Shown: positions 17,987 through 28,744, counted from the first letter of the stretch. The stretch: DNA of 64,000 nt from an uncultured Allorhizobium sp. (GCA_958439205.1 OY288189.1:1-64000), one strand, 5' to 3'. A program made the numbers and translations. The notes: a model not told the origin generated them from the sequence alone.

Positions 17987-18930
17987 CAGGCGATCACCGT
18001 GCCCTTGAGGAGCGGCGTGCCACGCAGGAAGTCCTCCGCGCTCAATGCCTTGCCGCCGGCCTTCTGCAGACGCACGAGGCTCACGGCGCCCGTGCCGCAG
18101 GCGATCGTCAGGCGATCGTCGATGGCTGTGCCGGGGGCAGCCAGCGCTCCCTCTGCTTGCGCCAGGCTCGAGGCAATGAGCTTGACGCGCTCGGGCTTGC
18201 CATTGACGTGCATCTCGGTCCAGGCGCCGGGGAAAGGCGAGAGGCCGCGGATGTGATTGTGCACCTCGGTCGCCGGGCGGGTGAAGTCGATGCGGGTTTC
18301 GGCCTTGTCGATCTTGGCCGCATAGAGCACGCCCTCTTCTGCCTGTGTGACCGTTTCCAGCGTACCGGCTTCAAGCCTCGCCATCGCCTCGACCATGGCT
18401 TCGGCGCCAACGAGGCTCAGGGCATCGTGTAGCTCACCGGCGGTCATATCGGGGCCGATCGTCACCTTGCGGGTGAGTGCGACGGGACCGGTGTCGAGGC
18501 CCTTGTCCATCTTCATCACCATCATGCCGGTTTCGGCATCGCCGGCCATGATGGCCCGCTGGATGGGGGCGGCTCCCCGCCAGCGCGGCAGGAGCGAGGC
18601 ATGGCCGTTATAGGCGCCAAGACGTGTGCCGTTCAGGATCGCTTCGGGCAGCAGCAGGCCATAGGCCACGACGACGGCGACATCGGCCTGAAGTGCGACG
18701 AAGGATTCGCGATCGGCGGGATCACGGAAGTTCAGAGGATGGCGGACCTCGATGCCGAGGTTTTCGGCCGCCTGATGAACGGGAGATTTCTGCAGGTCGA
18801 GGCCACGGCGGCCGCCGGGACGGGGCGGCTGCGAATAGGCCATGACGATCTGATGACCCGCCGCATGCAGCGCTTTCAGGGTCGCGACGGAGAAGTCCGG
18901 CGTGCCCATGAAGATGATGCGAAGTGCCAT
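17986..18930 (-). CDS. fmt: Methionyl-tRNA formyltransferase
   Basis: Formylates initiator methionyl-tRNA. The 314-residue protein begins [18 protein letters not shown] and contains [20 protein letters not shown] (catalytic Asn/His plus SLLP loop near residues 108-127) and the C-terminal domain with SPFPGAW. The frame extends 14 codons upstream, but the ATG at 18930 matches the family. It is paired with def upstream, whose product later removes the formyl group. Confidence 0.95.
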   Translation of the reverse strand: MALRIIFMGTPDFSVATLKALHAAGHQIVMAYSQPPRPGGRRGLDLQKSPVHQAAENLGIEVRHPLNFRDPADRESFVALQADVAVVVAYGLLLPEAILNGTRLGAYNGHASLLPRWRGAAPIQRAIMAGDAETGMMVMKMDKGLDTGPVALTRKVTIGPDMTAGELHDALSLVGAEAMVEAMARLEAGTLETVTQAEEGVLYAAKIDKAETRIDFTRPATEVHNHIRGLSPFPGAWTEMHVNGKPERVKLIASSLAQAEGALAAPGTAIDDRLTIACGTGAVSLVRLQKAGGKALSAEDFLRGTPLLKGTVIA

Positions 18931-19070
18931 CGTGTCTGCCTTCAAGCGCGGGTTGAACGACGCCCAGAGCATTTCCGGCGAAACGGAGTCGCCGTCACTG
19001 CTCTATCATTTTGTTCTTAAGCAATTCCGGACGCAAAACCGCTTCGCACTTTTGCTGGATTTGCTCGATA

Positions 19071-19583
19071 TCAGATCTTCTGACGGGCGGCCTTGGTAAA
19101 CCTTTTGATCACCATCTCGCGCTTCAGACGGGAGATATGATCGATGAAGAGCACGCCGTTCAAATGGTCGATCTCGTGCTGAAGGCAAGTGGCGAGAAGG
19201 CCATCGGCCTCCGTCACTGTCTCCTTGCCGTCGCGGCCGATCGACTTGACCGTGATCGAGGCAGGGCGTTCAACCTCGGCGTAATAGTCCGGGATCGAGA
19301 GGCAGCCCTCTTCATAGACCGAGCGCTCGTCGGAGCTCGTCAGGATCTCCGGATTGATGAAGACCAGCGGCGCGGGCTCTTCGCCTTCCTTGGCAAGGTC
19401 GATCACGAGGAGACGGCGCGGCACGCCGACCTGGATCGCGGCCAGCCCGATGCCGGGGGCCTCGTACATGGTTTCGAGCATGTCATCGATGAACTGCTCA
19501 AGCTCGGCATCGACGCGCTCGATGGGCGCGGATACCTGACGCAGCAGGGGATCGGGCAGGATGATGAGAGGCTTGATGGTCAT
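19071..19583 (-). CDS. def: Peptide deformylase
   Basis: Iron metalloenzyme that removes N-formyl groups from new proteins. All three signature motifs are present in 170 residues: [10 protein letters not shown] (45-54), EEGCLSIP (91-98, metal ligand C94) and QHEIDHLNG (135-143, ligands H136 and H140, catalytic E137). First gene of def-fmt-truA, with 140 bases to fmt. Confidence 0.96.
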   Translation of the reverse strand: MTIKPLIILPDPLLRQVSAPIERVDAELEQFIDDMLETMYEAPGIGLAAIQVGVPRRLLVIDLAKEGEEPAPLVFINPEILTSSDERSVYEEGCLSIPDYYAEVERPASITVKSIGRDGKETVTEADGLLATCLQHEIDHLNGVLFIDHISRLKREMVIKRFTKAARQKI

Positions 19584-19656
19584 GGCCTCCCCTTAGCGCA
19601 AGTTCCCGGCGGAGGAAACGGAAAAAACGCTTCCGTTTCTCCGATTCTGAGCCGGA

Positions 19657-21162
19657 TCAGGCGACCCGACGTTCCATGATGCGGCGCACCTGCGGGGCGG
19701 CGTCGGCACGGGTGCGGATCTGCGACAGTTGCTCGACGAGACCGGCAACCTCCGCCCGCAGACGGCGCGTCTCGTCTGAGGTGCGCTCCACCATGTCGCT
19801 GTTCTCATGGGTCAGGAGATCCATGTTGCGGGTGGACTGATTGACCTCGTTGAGGCCGATCGCCTGATCCTTGGCGGCGGCTGCGATATCCGAGACGAAT
19901 GTGTCGATGGCATCGATGCGGGTGATGATGTCGTTCAGCGCCTCGCCGGTGCCGGTGACGAGGCTGACGCCTTCCTTTACCTGCGTCGAGCTCTGGGAAA
20001 TCAGCTGCTTGATTTCCTTGGCGGCATCGGCTGAGCGCTGGGCAAGCTGGCGGACTTCCTGGGCGACGACGGCGAAGCCCTTGCCGGCATCCCCGGCGCG
20101 CGCGGCTTCGACGCCTGCATTGAGGGCCAGAAGGTTCGTCTGGAAGGCGATCTCGTCGATAACGCCGATAATCTTGGAGATCTCGGTAGAGGATTTTTCG
20201 ATCGCGCCCATGGCGGAGACGGCCTGGGAGACGACGGTGCCCGAGGTCTTTGCCTGAAGCTGCGTGTCGCGCACCTCCTGCGAGGCGCGCTCGGCATTGG
20301 CGGCCGTCTGGCTGACGCTGACGGAGAGCTGCTGCAGAGCGGTCGAGCTCTCCTGCACACCGCTTGCCTGGCGGGTGGTGCGGCTGGCGAGTTCACCGGA
20401 GGCATGGGCAATCGCGTCAGTGCCGGTCAGGATGCCTTCCGAAGCCCGGCGGATCGCGGCGAAGGAGGTGTTCAGGCGATCGACAGTTTCGTTGTAGTGG
20501 CATGCCATTTCCTTGAAATTGTCGGGCAGGTCCGTCGTCATGCGGGCCTCGAAATCGCCCTGGGCCAGCGCTTCCAGACCGCGACGCAGATGCTCCATTG
20601 CAATCGCCTGGTCGGCGGCGAAGCGGGCGCGTTCTTCCTCAAGGGCCTGGCGCTTGCTCTCCAGTTCTTCGAGATAGACGGAGATCGAATAGTCCATATC
20701 GAGCATGGCCGCCTTCACGACCGCTCGAAGCTTCTCGCCGAGCGAAATCGCGTGCTGCTTGCCGAAGGGGAAAGGCCAATGCTTGACGAGGACGCCAGAG
20801 AGGAGCTCGCCGACCAGCATCGAATAGCCGCCGATATACCAGCGCGGCTCAAGACCGATCCGGGCATGGGCCTTGCCGACAGCGGTGACGCCCTTGACGT
20901 AGTTCTCGTCGAAATTGCCACCGGCGACCTTGTCCCAGTGACCGATCTGGGCACTTTTCGCACCGTTCATGTGGGCACCGTCGCGGAAGTGGCCGGCGAT
21001 CTTTCCGGTCTTCGTCACCTTGGCGTAGAACTTGTCGAGCGCACCACCCAGAACCTCCTTGATCGACGGGCGAAGCTCGGCCAGCGTGCTGCGCGTCTTC
21101 TGATCGATCTCCAGGAATTCCAGGCGTTCGGACAGGTCGTTCTGGGCTTTGGTACTCATCAT
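19657..21162 (-). CDS. Globin-coupled methyl-accepting chemotaxis protein (HemAT-like), copy 1
   Basis: Soluble chemoreceptor of 501 residues without membrane segments. The N-terminal sensor globin has [18 protein letters not shown], with H99 the likely proximal haem ligand; a HAMP-like linker follows, then the coiled-coil signalling domain with the tip [20 protein letters not shown]. The C-terminus (RRIMERRVA) lacks a CheR/CheB docking pentapeptide. Such proteins sense oxygen (or NO/CO) for aerotaxis. It lies 114 bases downstream of a second, similar gene in the same direction, and both separate def from rmuC. Confidence 0.93.
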   Translation of the reverse strand: MMSTKAQNDLSERLEFLEIDQKTRSTLAELRPSIKEVLGGALDKFYAKVTKTGKIAGHFRDGAHMNGAKSAQIGHWDKVAGGNFDENYVKGVTAVGKAHARIGLEPRWYIGGYSMLVGELLSGVLVKHWPFPFGKQHAISLGEKLRAVVKAAMLDMDYSISVYLEELESKRQALEEERARFAADQAIAMEHLRRGLEALAQGDFEARMTTDLPDNFKEMACHYNETVDRLNTSFAAIRRASEGILTGTDAIAHASGELASRTTRQASGVQESSTALQQLSVSVSQTAANAERASQEVRDTQLQAKTSGTVVSQAVSAMGAIEKSSTEISKIIGVIDEIAFQTNLLALNAGVEAARAGDAGKGFAVVAQEVRQLAQRSADAAKEIKQLISQSSTQVKEGVSLVTGTGEALNDIITRIDAIDTFVSDIAAAAKDQAIGLNEVNQSTRNMDLLTHENSDMVERTSDETRRLRAEVAGLVEQLSQIRTRADAAPQVRRIMERRVA

Positions 21163-21276
21163 GCGATGCGAACTCTCGGGGGTTAACAGGTATCAAGAAG
21201 AACTGTCACGGTTTGCTGAACAGATTCTAAACGCATGGCGACAAATCATGCCGCCATGCGTGGCCGTGATCGGGTA

Positions 21277-22791
21277 TCAACCCGCCATGCGGTAGGCGTT
21301 CTGGCTCGTGCTTTGCGATCTGCTGCCGGAAGTCTTGAAGCCCTGCAGGGCGTGGACCAGCCGACCGGCTTCTTCGCGAAGCGTCGCCGTCTGGGCCGAA
21401 CTTTCCTCGACCATGGCGGCGTTGCGCTGGGTGATCTGATCCATGGAAGCCACCGAGGTGTTGACCTCGCGCAGGCCGCCGGACTGGTCGGCTGCGGCAA
21501 GCGCGATCTTGCCAACGATGTCGTTGATCTCGCCGATGCGGACGATGATTTTGCCGAGCGCGTCGCCGGCATTGTTGACAAGGCCGACCCCGGCTTCGAC
21601 CTGAGTGGAGCTCTGGGAGATCAGGTTCTTGATCTCACGGGCAGCATTGGCGCAGCGCTGGGCGAGCTCGCGGACCTCCTGGGCGACGACAGCAAAACCA
21701 CGGCCGGCTTCACCCGCACGGGCCGCCTCGACCCCGGCGTTGAGGGCCAGAAGGTTGGTCTGGAAAGCGATCTCGTCGATGACGCCAATAATCTTGGAAA
21801 TCTCGTCAGACGACTTCTCGATCGCGCCCATGGCATCGACGGCGCGAGAGACGACTTCTTCGGAAACGCGGGCCTCGGTAAGGGCGACGCCGACGACCAC
21901 CGAGGCTTCCTTGGCACCATCGGCCGTCAGCGTGACGTTCTGGGTGAGCTCATGCAGGGCTGCCGTGCTTTCCTCAAGACCCGCCGCCTGCTGTTCGGTG
22001 CGCTGGGCGAGATCGTCGGTGGCATCGGAGATGGCGGCCGTCGACTTGAAGATCTCGTCGGCAGAGTGACGCACGGTGACAATGGTCGCGCGGAGCGCTT
22101 CGACAGAGGCGTTGTAGTCGCTTGCCATCTGCACGAAATTGGCGGGCAAATCATCCGGCAGACGGGCATCGAGATCGCCGGCGGAGAGCTTGGCGAGCAC
22201 GGCGCGCAAGGCGGCAAGTGCGGTTGCCTGTTCCTGCTCGGCCTTCAGCCTCGCATCCTCGGCCGCCTGGCGCTGCTCCGCGAGGATCGCGAGATAGACG
22301 GAGATGGAATAGTCCATGTCGAGCAGGGCAGCCTTGACCACCACCGAGATTTCCTCGGCAAGGCGTTCCGACTTCTGCCGGCCAAAGCGGCTTGGCCACC
22401 GCTCGCGGGTGACCGCATGCACCAGTTGCTCAAGCACGAGCGCGTAGCCGCCGATATACCAGCGCGGTTCGAGACCGATGCGGGCATGGGCCTTGCCGAC
22501 CTTGGTTACACCCTCGACGTAGCTTTCATTGTATTCGGCCGTTCCGACGATGCCCCAATGCTCTTCCTGGCGCTTCTTGGCGCTCTTCATGTGATCGTCG
22601 TTGCGGAAGAAGGCAGCCGTCTCGGGGACCTTGCGGATCTTGTCGTAGAAGATTGCGAGCGCATCGCCGATGTTGTTGTGGATCAGGGGCCCAAGACGAC
22701 GCAGGGTTCCTCGGCCTCGGTCATCAAGCCCCAGAAAACGCAGACGGTTTTTCAGATCGGAGTTCTCGTTTTGCGACACCATGACCGGCAC
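21277..22791 (-). CDS. Globin-coupled methyl-accepting chemotaxis protein (HemAT-like), copy 2
   Basis: Protein of 504 residues, same plan as its neighbour: sensor globin with [19 protein letters not shown] and likely proximal H102, a HAMP-like segment, and the signalling hairpin [20 protein letters not shown]. No membrane segment and no docking pentapeptide (ends NAYRMAG). The two copies match closely in the signalling half but differ clearly across the globin (for example residues 40-80), so they arose by duplication and may have different gas affinities. GTG at 22791 is preceded by AGGA at good spacing; an ATG at 22782 is the alternative. Confidence 0.93.
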   Translation of the reverse strand: MPVMVSQNENSDLKNRLRFLGLDDRGRGTLRRLGPLIHNNIGDALAIFYDKIRKVPETAAFFRNDDHMKSAKKRQEEHWGIVGTAEYNESYVEGVTKVGKAHARIGLEPRWYIGGYALVLEQLVHAVTRERWPSRFGRQKSERLAEEISVVVKAALLDMDYSISVYLAILAEQRQAAEDARLKAEQEQATALAALRAVLAKLSAGDLDARLPDDLPANFVQMASDYNASVEALRATIVTVRHSADEIFKSTAAISDATDDLAQRTEQQAAGLEESTAALHELTQNVTLTADGAKEASVVVGVALTEARVSEEVVSRAVDAMGAIEKSSDEISKIIGVIDEIAFQTNLLALNAGVEAARAGEAGRGFAVVAQEVRELAQRCANAAREIKNLISQSSTQVEAGVGLVNNAGDALGKIIVRIGEINDIVGKIALAAADQSGGLREVNTSVASMDQITQRNAAMVEESSAQTATLREEAGRLVHALQGFKTSGSRSQSTSQNAYRMAG

Positions 22792-23071
22792 TCACTTTCC
22801 TGGACTAAAACATCAGCGATTGCTGATAAATACGAATGAGGAAATTCTAAAATGGTAAAAGTTGTGTTGCCTGCCGAGAGCACCTTTTAGCGTCCTGAGA
22901 CGGGGCCAAGCAGCGCGGACGAAAATCATTACCGTTTCGGGCATCGCTTTTGACGTTTGTCATCTCGCGGTGTGGCGAAAGAAATATGACGGCGCAACCT
23001 GAGGGGATCGGAGGCGGGCGGCGTTCACTCTTTGATCTGTTCTCGGTGTCCGAATCAGCTATCATCGATCC

Positions 23072-24295
23072 ATGACAATTCTCGACATTCCGGCGGTGAC
23101 CATCGGCTCAGTCACTCTTTCACCCGCGTTCCTGCTTGGGCTTGCGGCGGCGGTTCTGCTGCTCCCTATCCTCATCGTCGTGATCGTGGCGCTGAGGGCG
23201 GCACGCGCGCGCGCCGAGATGCGGGAAGACGCTCTGCGGCGCGACGAGGCTGCGGAAGCAAGGCTCGCGGAACTCCTCAAGGCTCAGGCCGAGATGCAGG
23301 GGCGGCTCGCCACCATGGCCGAAGTCTTCGGCAGCCGGCAGGCGGAGCTCAACCAGTCGATCAGCCAGAGGCTCGACGGCATGACGCACCGGCTGGGGAC
23401 CACCATCACCGAGCAGACGAAGTCGACGCATGACAACCTGCGCACGCTGCAGGAGCGGCTGGCGGTGATCGATGCGGCACAGAACAACATCCAGTCGCTG
23501 GCGAAGGATGTCGTCGGCCTTCAGGCGATCCTGTCCAACAAGCAGACGCGCGGGGCCTTCGGGCAATCGCGAATGGAGACGATCGTCGCCGACGGGTTGC
23601 CGATGGGGGCCTATGCGTTCCAGACAACGCTGTCGAATGGGTCGCGTCCCGACTGCACCATCCGGATGCCGAACAATTCGCCGCCGCTGGTGGTGGATGC
23701 GAAGTTCCCGCTCGAAGCGTGGAATGTGATCCGGGAGACGGAAAACCCCGAGCAGAAGAAGATGGCCTCCCAGCAGTTCAAGCGGGACATGGAGGTGCAT
23801 ATCCGCGACATCTCGGAGAAATACCTGATCGCGGGCGAGACGCAGGACATGGCCTTCCTGTTCGTGCCGTCGGAATCCATCTTCGCCGAGATCCACGAGA
23901 ACTTCGAGGGCGTCGTGCAAAAGGCGCACCGGCAGAAGGTGGTGATCGTCTCGCCTTCCCTTCTCATGCTCTCCATCCAGGTGATTCAGGCCGTGCTGAA
24001 GGACCAGCGGATGCGCGAGCAGGCGCATCTGATCCAGGGTGAGGTGATCCGCCTGATGGAAGACTTGAGCCGCCTCGACGATCGCACACGGAAATTGCAG
24101 AGCCATTTCATCGCGGCGCAGAAGGATGTCGAGATGATCATCACCTCCTCGGACAAGCTGGCCAAGCGCGGCGCCAAGATCGAAGCCATGGAGTTCGAGA
24201 CCCCGGGCGGGCGCGAGGATGGCGAGGAGATCCCGTCGCGCGCGGTGGAGAGCCGGACCGGCATGCTCAAGCTCAGGGTTGTTGACGAGGACTAA
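23072..24295 (+). CDS. rmuC: DNA recombination protein RmuC
   Basis: Protein of 407 residues with an N-terminal membrane helix (about 13-40), a coiled coil (about 42-145), then the RmuC nuclease-like core (SRMETIVADGLPMGAYAFQT onwards). RmuC limits inversions at short inverted repeats in E. coli; its biochemical action is not firmly known. No strong ribosome-binding site is visible before the ATG. The 280 bases upstream hold no further gene I can support. Confidence 0.9.
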   Translation: MTILDIPAVTIGSVTLSPAFLLGLAAAVLLLPILIVVIVALRAARARAEMREDALRRDEAAEARLAELLKAQAEMQGRLATMAEVFGSRQAELNQSISQRLDGMTHRLGTTITEQTKSTHDNLRTLQERLAVIDAAQNNIQSLAKDVVGLQAILSNKQTRGAFGQSRMETIVADGLPMGAYAFQTTLSNGSRPDCTIRMPNNSPPLVVDAKFPLEAWNVIRETENPEQKKMASQQFKRDMEVHIRDISEKYLIAGETQDMAFLFVPSESIFAEIHENFEGVVQKAHRQKVVIVSPSLLMLSIQVIQAVLKDQRMREQAHLIQGEVIRLMEDLSRLDDRTRKLQSHFIAAQKDVEMIITSSDKLAKRGAKIEAMEFETPGGREDGEEIPSRAVESRTGMLKLRVVDED

Positions 24296-24340
24296 GGCGC
24301 TGGTCCAAAAGAGCGAAGAACCCAGGGAGGCCTCTCGCTC

Positions 24341-25240
24341 ATGATCACCGTCTTCGGCTCCATCAACATGGACCTCGTTGCCACCACGCCGCGCCTGCCG
24401 AAACCAGGTGAGACGGTTCCGGGAACCGGCTTTGCGACGGCAGCCGGTGGCAAGGGCGCGAACCAGGCGCTGGCCGCAAGGCGCGCCGGCGCATCCGTGC
24501 GCATGGTGGGCGCCGTGGGACGCGACGAGTTTGCCGCCCCTGCCCTCGACCTTCTCGACAGGGCGGGCACTGATCTTTCCGGCGTCGCGCGCGTGGATGG
24601 ACCAACCGGGACGGCGCTCATTCTGGTGGGCGGCGACGGGGAAAACATGATCGCCGTTGTGCCGGGCGCCAATGGGACCATCAGCCCCAACCAAGCGGCT
24701 GCGGCGGTTTCGAGCAGCCAGCCGGGCGACATCCTGATGCTGCAGCTCGAAGTTCCCGCCGCATCCGTGAAAGCTGCACTGGATGCGGCCAAGGTGCGCG
24801 GCGTGCGCACTGTGCTCAACACGGCGCCGCTGATTGCCGAGGCCGCTGAGCTTGCGAAGCTTGCAGACATCGTCATCGCCAACGAGACGGAATTCGAACT
24901 GCTGGTGGGGCGTGAGGCGCTGACATCCGAAGAGCGCGAAGAGATGCTCCTCCAGATGCACAGGGACACCGGGCAGATCCTGATCATCACGCTCGGAGCC
25001 GAAGGTGTCGTGGCGGCCGAAGGTGGCAGCTTGCACCGCACCAAGGGGCTGAAGATCGAACCTGTCGATACCGTGGGTGCCGGCGATACGTTCTGCGGCT
25101 ATCTGGCCGCGAGCCTCGACGCGGGACTTGCGCTTGGCGAAGCACTTCGCCGCGCGGCCGTCGCCGGATCGCTGGCCTGCCTCAAGGCGGGCGCCCAACC
25201 GTCGATCCCTGACGCGGGCGAGGTTGCTGCCGCTCTCTAA
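24341..25240 (+). CDS. rbsK: Ribokinase (PfkB family)
   Basis: Phosphorylates ribose to ribose 5-phosphate. In 299 residues the PfkB signatures are AAGGKGANQALAARRAG (about 42-58) and DTVGAGDTFCGYLAA with the catalytic aspartate near residue 249; the N-terminal ITVFGSINMDLVA is typical of ribokinases. A strong AGGGAGG site precedes the ATG. The nucleoside hydrolase at 27800-28744 would release ribose, so the two probably belong to one salvage route even though a chemoreceptor gene now lies between them. Confidence 0.9.
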   Translation: MITVFGSINMDLVATTPRLPKPGETVPGTGFATAAGGKGANQALAARRAGASVRMVGAVGRDEFAAPALDLLDRAGTDLSGVARVDGPTGTALILVGGDGENMIAVVPGANGTISPNQAAAAVSSSQPGDILMLQLEVPAASVKAALDAAKVRGVRTVLNTAPLIAEAAELAKLADIVIANETEFELLVGREALTSEEREEMLLQMHRDTGQILIITLGAEGVVAAEGGSLHRTKGLKIEPVDTVGAGDTFCGYLAASLDAGLALGEALRRAAVAGSLACLKAGAQPSIPDAGEVAAAL

Positions 25241-25307
25241 CGTAGAGCCGGGCACAAGTCTGATTTATTGCCCGTTAAGCAATGGAACATAGCATCTGAC
25301 GTGATCG

Positions 25308-25327
25308 GGGTGCGCGAAAGCGCGCCC
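25308..25327. repeat. GAAA-tetraloop hairpin upstream of the chemoreceptor gene
   Basis: Arms GGGTGCGC (25308-25315) and GCGCGCCC (25320-25327) form an 8-pair stem (one G-T pair) closed by GAAA. It sits 64 bases before the chemoreceptor ATG and 67 bases after ribokinase. No T run follows, so it may be a leader-RNA or processing hairpin, or the 3' end of the rbsK message. Confidence 0.4.
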
Positions 25328-25391
25328 GGCCACGCCATGAGGGTGTGGAACGAATGTCCCTGCGTCCTGATCCTCAGTTTTCGAGGCTCCC

Positions 25392-27737
25392 ATGTTCGCC
25401 TTCTTTAGCCGTTCGATCGCAGCCAAGCTCCTCGTCGTGACCGGCATCGCCATCGGCCTGGTGCTCTTCCTTTCCAATCTTGTCCTGATTTCGCAGACCC
25501 GTGATCGGGTTCACTCCCTGACCATGGAACAGGCCGACGCCGAGGCCAAATCCATCGCCCGTGAAATCGCCGGCGACATCGGCGAACTGGCAAGTGCCGC
25601 GCGCACCATGTCCGGCGTCATTGGCCGCGGCCACGAAGGCAAGTCCTTCGACCGGCAAGGCATCACCAATATTCTAAGGGCAAACCTGGAGCAGAACCCG
25701 TTCGCTTTCGGTAGCTGGATGGCGGAAGCGCCGGGCGCCATTGATGGACGGAAGGATGACGTCAAGGGGAAGGCCGATCTCGGCGCCAATGACGACGGGA
25801 TCTATACCCCCTACTGGTCCAAGGACCGCAACGGCGCGATACAGTTCTCGACCTTCGCAGCCAAATACGATGCAGAATGGTATGCGCTGGCCGCCAAGAG
25901 CGGCAAGGGCGCGATCACGGCTCCCTATCTCGCCGAAGGCACCGATGTGCCAACAACGATGAGCTCGATCGCCTATCCGGTTGTCTCCGGTGGCAAACTG
26001 ATCGGCGTCAGCGGCGTCGACATCTCGCTGCTATCTCTGTCGGATAAGCTTAAGGCTCTCAAGCCGTTCGAGACTGGCCGCGTCCTTCTGGTAGCACAGG
26101 GGCAGCAATGGCTGGTGGCTCCGACGGACGAACTCTTGATGAAGCCGTATGAGGAAGCCGGCACAGACGCGCTGAAGACCGCCCTTTCAAGTGGCACCGG
26201 CAGCGTTGTGGCAGGACTGGCGAACGCAGAAGGCGAAGGTTTCGACCGCCTGCTCTATCCCTTTGCCGTACCGGGCGTAAACACCACCTGGGCCGTCATC
26301 ATCGACATCCCGCACGCGGCAATCAACGCGCCGGTCGAGGCGCAGACGATGATGATGATCGTCGGCGGCCTGATCGTGCTCGGTGCGGTCATGCTGGCGC
26401 TGTTCCTTGCGGTTCGTTCGATTGCTCAGCGCCCGTTGCATGGTCTCGTCGGCGACGTCGAGCGCATGACGAAGGGCGACTATGCAAGCGACGTTTCGAA
26501 CCAGCATCGCGAGGACGAAATCGGCCTTGTCGCCAAGGCGCTTGACGGTTTCCGGCACAAGCTGGCCGAGAGCCGCACGCTGGCGGCAGAGGCTGACGCC
26601 CAGCGCAAGTCAGCCGAAGGCGAACGCCGTCGCAACGAGGAAGAGCGCAATGCCTCAGCCTCCGTGCAGCAGCATGTGGTGACGGCGCTCGGTAGCGGAC
26701 TTTCGCAACTGTCGCAGGGCAACCTCACCTATCGCATCGCGGATGATTTCCCGGGCGAATACGGCGCGCTGAAGCGTGACTTCAACGATGCCGTGACAAG
26801 CCTCGAACAGGCGATCGCCTCGGTGAACGGAAGCGTCGTCAACATCGCCGCCGGCACGAGCGAGATCTCGGAAAGTGCGGCTGATCTTTCCAAGCGCACC
26901 GAGCAGCAGGCAGCGAGCCTGGAGGAGACGGCGGCCGCACTCAACGAACTGACCGAGCAGGTCAATTCGAGCGCCGACAATGCCGGCACCGCGGCCAATA
27001 CCGTATCGGTTGCCGTGAAGGATGCCGAGAAGTCCGGTGAGGTCGTGCAGAAGGCGGTCGCCTCGATGCATGGCATCGAGCAGTCGTCGCAGGAGATCTC
27101 GCGCATCATCGGGGTCATTGACGAGATCGCCTTCCAGACCAACCTCCTGGCCCTTAATGCTGGTGTAGAAGCTGCCCGTGCCGGGGAAGCCGGCAAGGGC
27201 TTTGCAGTCGTTGCACAGGAGGTGCGCGAGCTTGCCCAGCGTTCCGCCACGGCTGCGAAGGAGATCAAGGCGCTGATCAACGCCTCGGCAGCCCAGGTCA
27301 AGGACGGGGTGGAACTCGTCGGCGAAGCAGGGCAGACGCTGGAGAAGATTTCCCAGCAGGTCATGCAGATCAACGGTCTGATCCGTCAGATCTCGGCATC
27401 GGCCAGCGAACAGGCATCCGGCCTCAAGGAGGTCAATGCCGCCGTCAACCAGATGGACCAGGTAACGCAGCAGAACGCAGCGATGGTCGAAGAGACGACG
27501 GCAGCCAGCATGGCACTGCGCAGCGAATCCGACACGCTGCGTGGGCTGGTCGCGAAGTTCCAGGTGAGCGGTTCGTCCGCGCCGGGATCGGCGCTGCGGG
27601 CGGCTGCGGCAACCATGCGGACGGCTGCGGCCCAACCGAGCGCGAGCCCCAAGGCGCCTTCCTCCAGCCCCGCACCGCGCAAGGTGGCGGCAGCAGGCGG
27701 CGCCTCCGCCAGCGCTGACAATTGGGAAGAGTTCTGA
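25392..27737 (+). CDS. Cache-domain methyl-accepting chemotaxis protein with docking tail
   Basis: Membrane chemoreceptor of 781 residues: helix 1 (about 12-33), a large double-Cache-type periplasmic domain (about 40-310, including [19 protein letters not shown] and ISYPV-like [21 protein letters not shown] region), helix 2 (about 318-340), HAMP, signalling coiled coil with [20 protein letters not shown] near 577, and a flexible Ala/Ser/Pro-rich tail ending NWEEF. That ending resembles the NWETF pentapeptide that tethers CheR/CheB, which the globin receptors lack. Ligand unknown; position between ribokinase and nucleoside hydrolase suggests nucleosides or ribose as candidates only. Confidence 0.92.
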   Translation: MFAFFSRSIAAKLLVVTGIAIGLVLFLSNLVLISQTRDRVHSLTMEQADAEAKSIAREIAGDIGELASAARTMSGVIGRGHEGKSFDRQGITNILRANLEQNPFAFGSWMAEAPGAIDGRKDDVKGKADLGANDDGIYTPYWSKDRNGAIQFSTFAAKYDAEWYALAAKSGKGAITAPYLAEGTDVPTTMSSIAYPVVSGGKLIGVSGVDISLLSLSDKLKALKPFETGRVLLVAQGQQWLVAPTDELLMKPYEEAGTDALKTALSSGTGSVVAGLANAEGEGFDRLLYPFAVPGVNTTWAVIIDIPHAAINAPVEAQTMMMIVGGLIVLGAVMLALFLAVRSIAQRPLHGLVGDVERMTKGDYASDVSNQHREDEIGLVAKALDGFRHKLAESRTLAAEADAQRKSAEGERRRNEEERNASASVQQHVVTALGSGLSQLSQGNLTYRIADDFPGEYGALKRDFNDAVTSLEQAIASVNGSVVNIAAGTSEISESAADLSKRTEQQAASLEETAAALNELTEQVNSSADNAGTAANTVSVAVKDAEKSGEVVQKAVASMHGIEQSSQEISRIIGVIDEIAFQTNLLALNAGVEAARAGEAGKGFAVVAQEVRELAQRSATAAKEIKALINASAAQVKDGVELVGEAGQTLEKISQQVMQINGLIRQISASASEQASGLKEVNAAVNQMDQVTQQNAAMVEETTAASMALRSESDTLRGLVAKFQVSGSSAPGSALRAAAATMRTAAAQPSASPKAPSSSPAPRKVAAAGGASASADNWEEF

Positions 27738-27757
27738 GCTTGTGAAGCTTGAAAATG

Positions 27758-27792
27758 AAAAAGGGGCGCTGCCGATGCGGCGCCCCTTTTTT
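27758..27792. terminator. Bidirectional intrinsic terminator
   Basis: AAAAAGGGGCGC (27758-27769) pairs with GCGCCCCTTTTT (27780-27791) across a 10-base loop; A and T runs on both sides make it usable from either direction. It lies between the convergent chemoreceptor and nucleoside hydrolase genes. Confidence 0.85.
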
Positions 27793-27799
27793 GTTCCGC

Positions 27800-28744
27800 T
27801 CAGATGCGGGCGAAGCGCTCGATCAGCAGATCGAAGAAGCCGTCGGCATCGACGTTGCGCATGACGGTGGCGTTCGGTGTGCGGCCCGAGACGCCCCACC
27901 AATCAACGACGGTCATGCCGACCGTCAGCTCAGACTGGAGTTCGATCTCGACATTGCAATGACGGCCGCTGAACAGCTCCGGCTTCAGGAGGTAAGCGAC
28001 GACAGTCGGATCATGCAGCGGGCCGCCGTCGGAACCGTATTTCTCCTCGTCGAAGCGTTCGAAGAATTCGAGCCATTCCACCATGGTTTTTGCGGGCTTG
28101 GTGCCAATGGCGGCGATGCGGGCGACGCGGGCCTTGGTGGTCATCAGCTGATGCGTGACATCGAGCGGCATCACGGTGACCGGAATGCCGGAGGCAAACA
28201 CGGCGGCCGCAGCATGCGGGTCGACGTAGATGTTGAATTCGGCGGCCGGCGTGATGTTGCCACCCTCGAAGAAGCCGCCGCCCATCATCACCAGTTCCTT
28301 GACGCGCGGGGCAATATCAGGGGCCTTTTGCAGCGCAAGGCCAATATTGGTGAGCGGGCCAAGCGTGCAGAGCGTCACCGTGCCGGCGGGCTCGTTGCGC
28401 AGGGTCTCGATGATGAAATCGACCGCATGCTGGCCCTCGACCGTCATCGTCGGTTCGGGAAGGACAGCGCCGTCGAGGCCGGTCTTGCCGTGTACGTGTT
28501 CGGCAGTTACCAGTGGGCGCACCATGGGGCGATCCGCGCCCTCGAAAATGCGCCGACCGGTTTCACCGCAGAGTTCGCAGACGATGCGCGCGTTGCGGCT
28601 CGTGTAGGAGAGAGGCACATTGCCAGCCACCGTCGTGATGCCGAGAAGGTTAAATTCATCGGGGCTTGCAAAGGCGAGCATAAGGGCGGCGGCATCGTCC
28701 TGACCGGGGTCGGTGTCGATGATGATCTTGCGGGGTTCTGTCAT
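27800..28744 (-). CDS. Inosine/uridine-type nucleoside hydrolase
   Basis: Hydrolyses ribonucleosides to base and ribose. The 314-residue protein starts MTEPRKIIIDTDPGQDDAAA, containing the calcium-binding DTDPGxDD cluster (D10, D16, D17), and has the VTLCTLGPLTNIGLAL stretch and a later conserved DPTVVAYLL. Substrate preference cannot be set. The frame is open 45 codons upstream but the family N-terminus begins at 28744. Likely feeds ribose to the ribokinase encoded 2.5 kb away. Confidence 0.93.
   Translation of the reverse strand: MTEPRKIIIDTDPGQDDAAALMLAFASPDEFNLLGITTVAGNVPLSYTSRNARIVCELCGETGRRIFEGADRPMVRPLVTAEHVHGKTGLDGAVLPEPTMTVEGQHAVDFIIETLRNEPAGTVTLCTLGPLTNIGLALQKAPDIAPRVKELVMMGGGFFEGGNITPAAEFNIYVDPHAAAAVFASGIPVTVMPLDVTHQLMTTKARVARIAAIGTKPAKTMVEWLEFFERFDEEKYGSDGGPLHDPTVVAYLLKPELFSGRHCNVEIELQSELTVGMTVVDWWGVSGRTPNATVMRNVDADGFFDLLIERFARI

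Noticed and set aside
22792-23071. Possible small RNA or gene between the globin receptor and rmuC
   Set aside because: No clear promoter-terminator pair, tRNA-like fold or biased reading frame; left as plain intergenic DNA.
23120-25255. 711-codon minus-strand frame across rmuC and ribokinase
   Set aside because: Both sense-strand genes show full family motifs; the antisense product has none.
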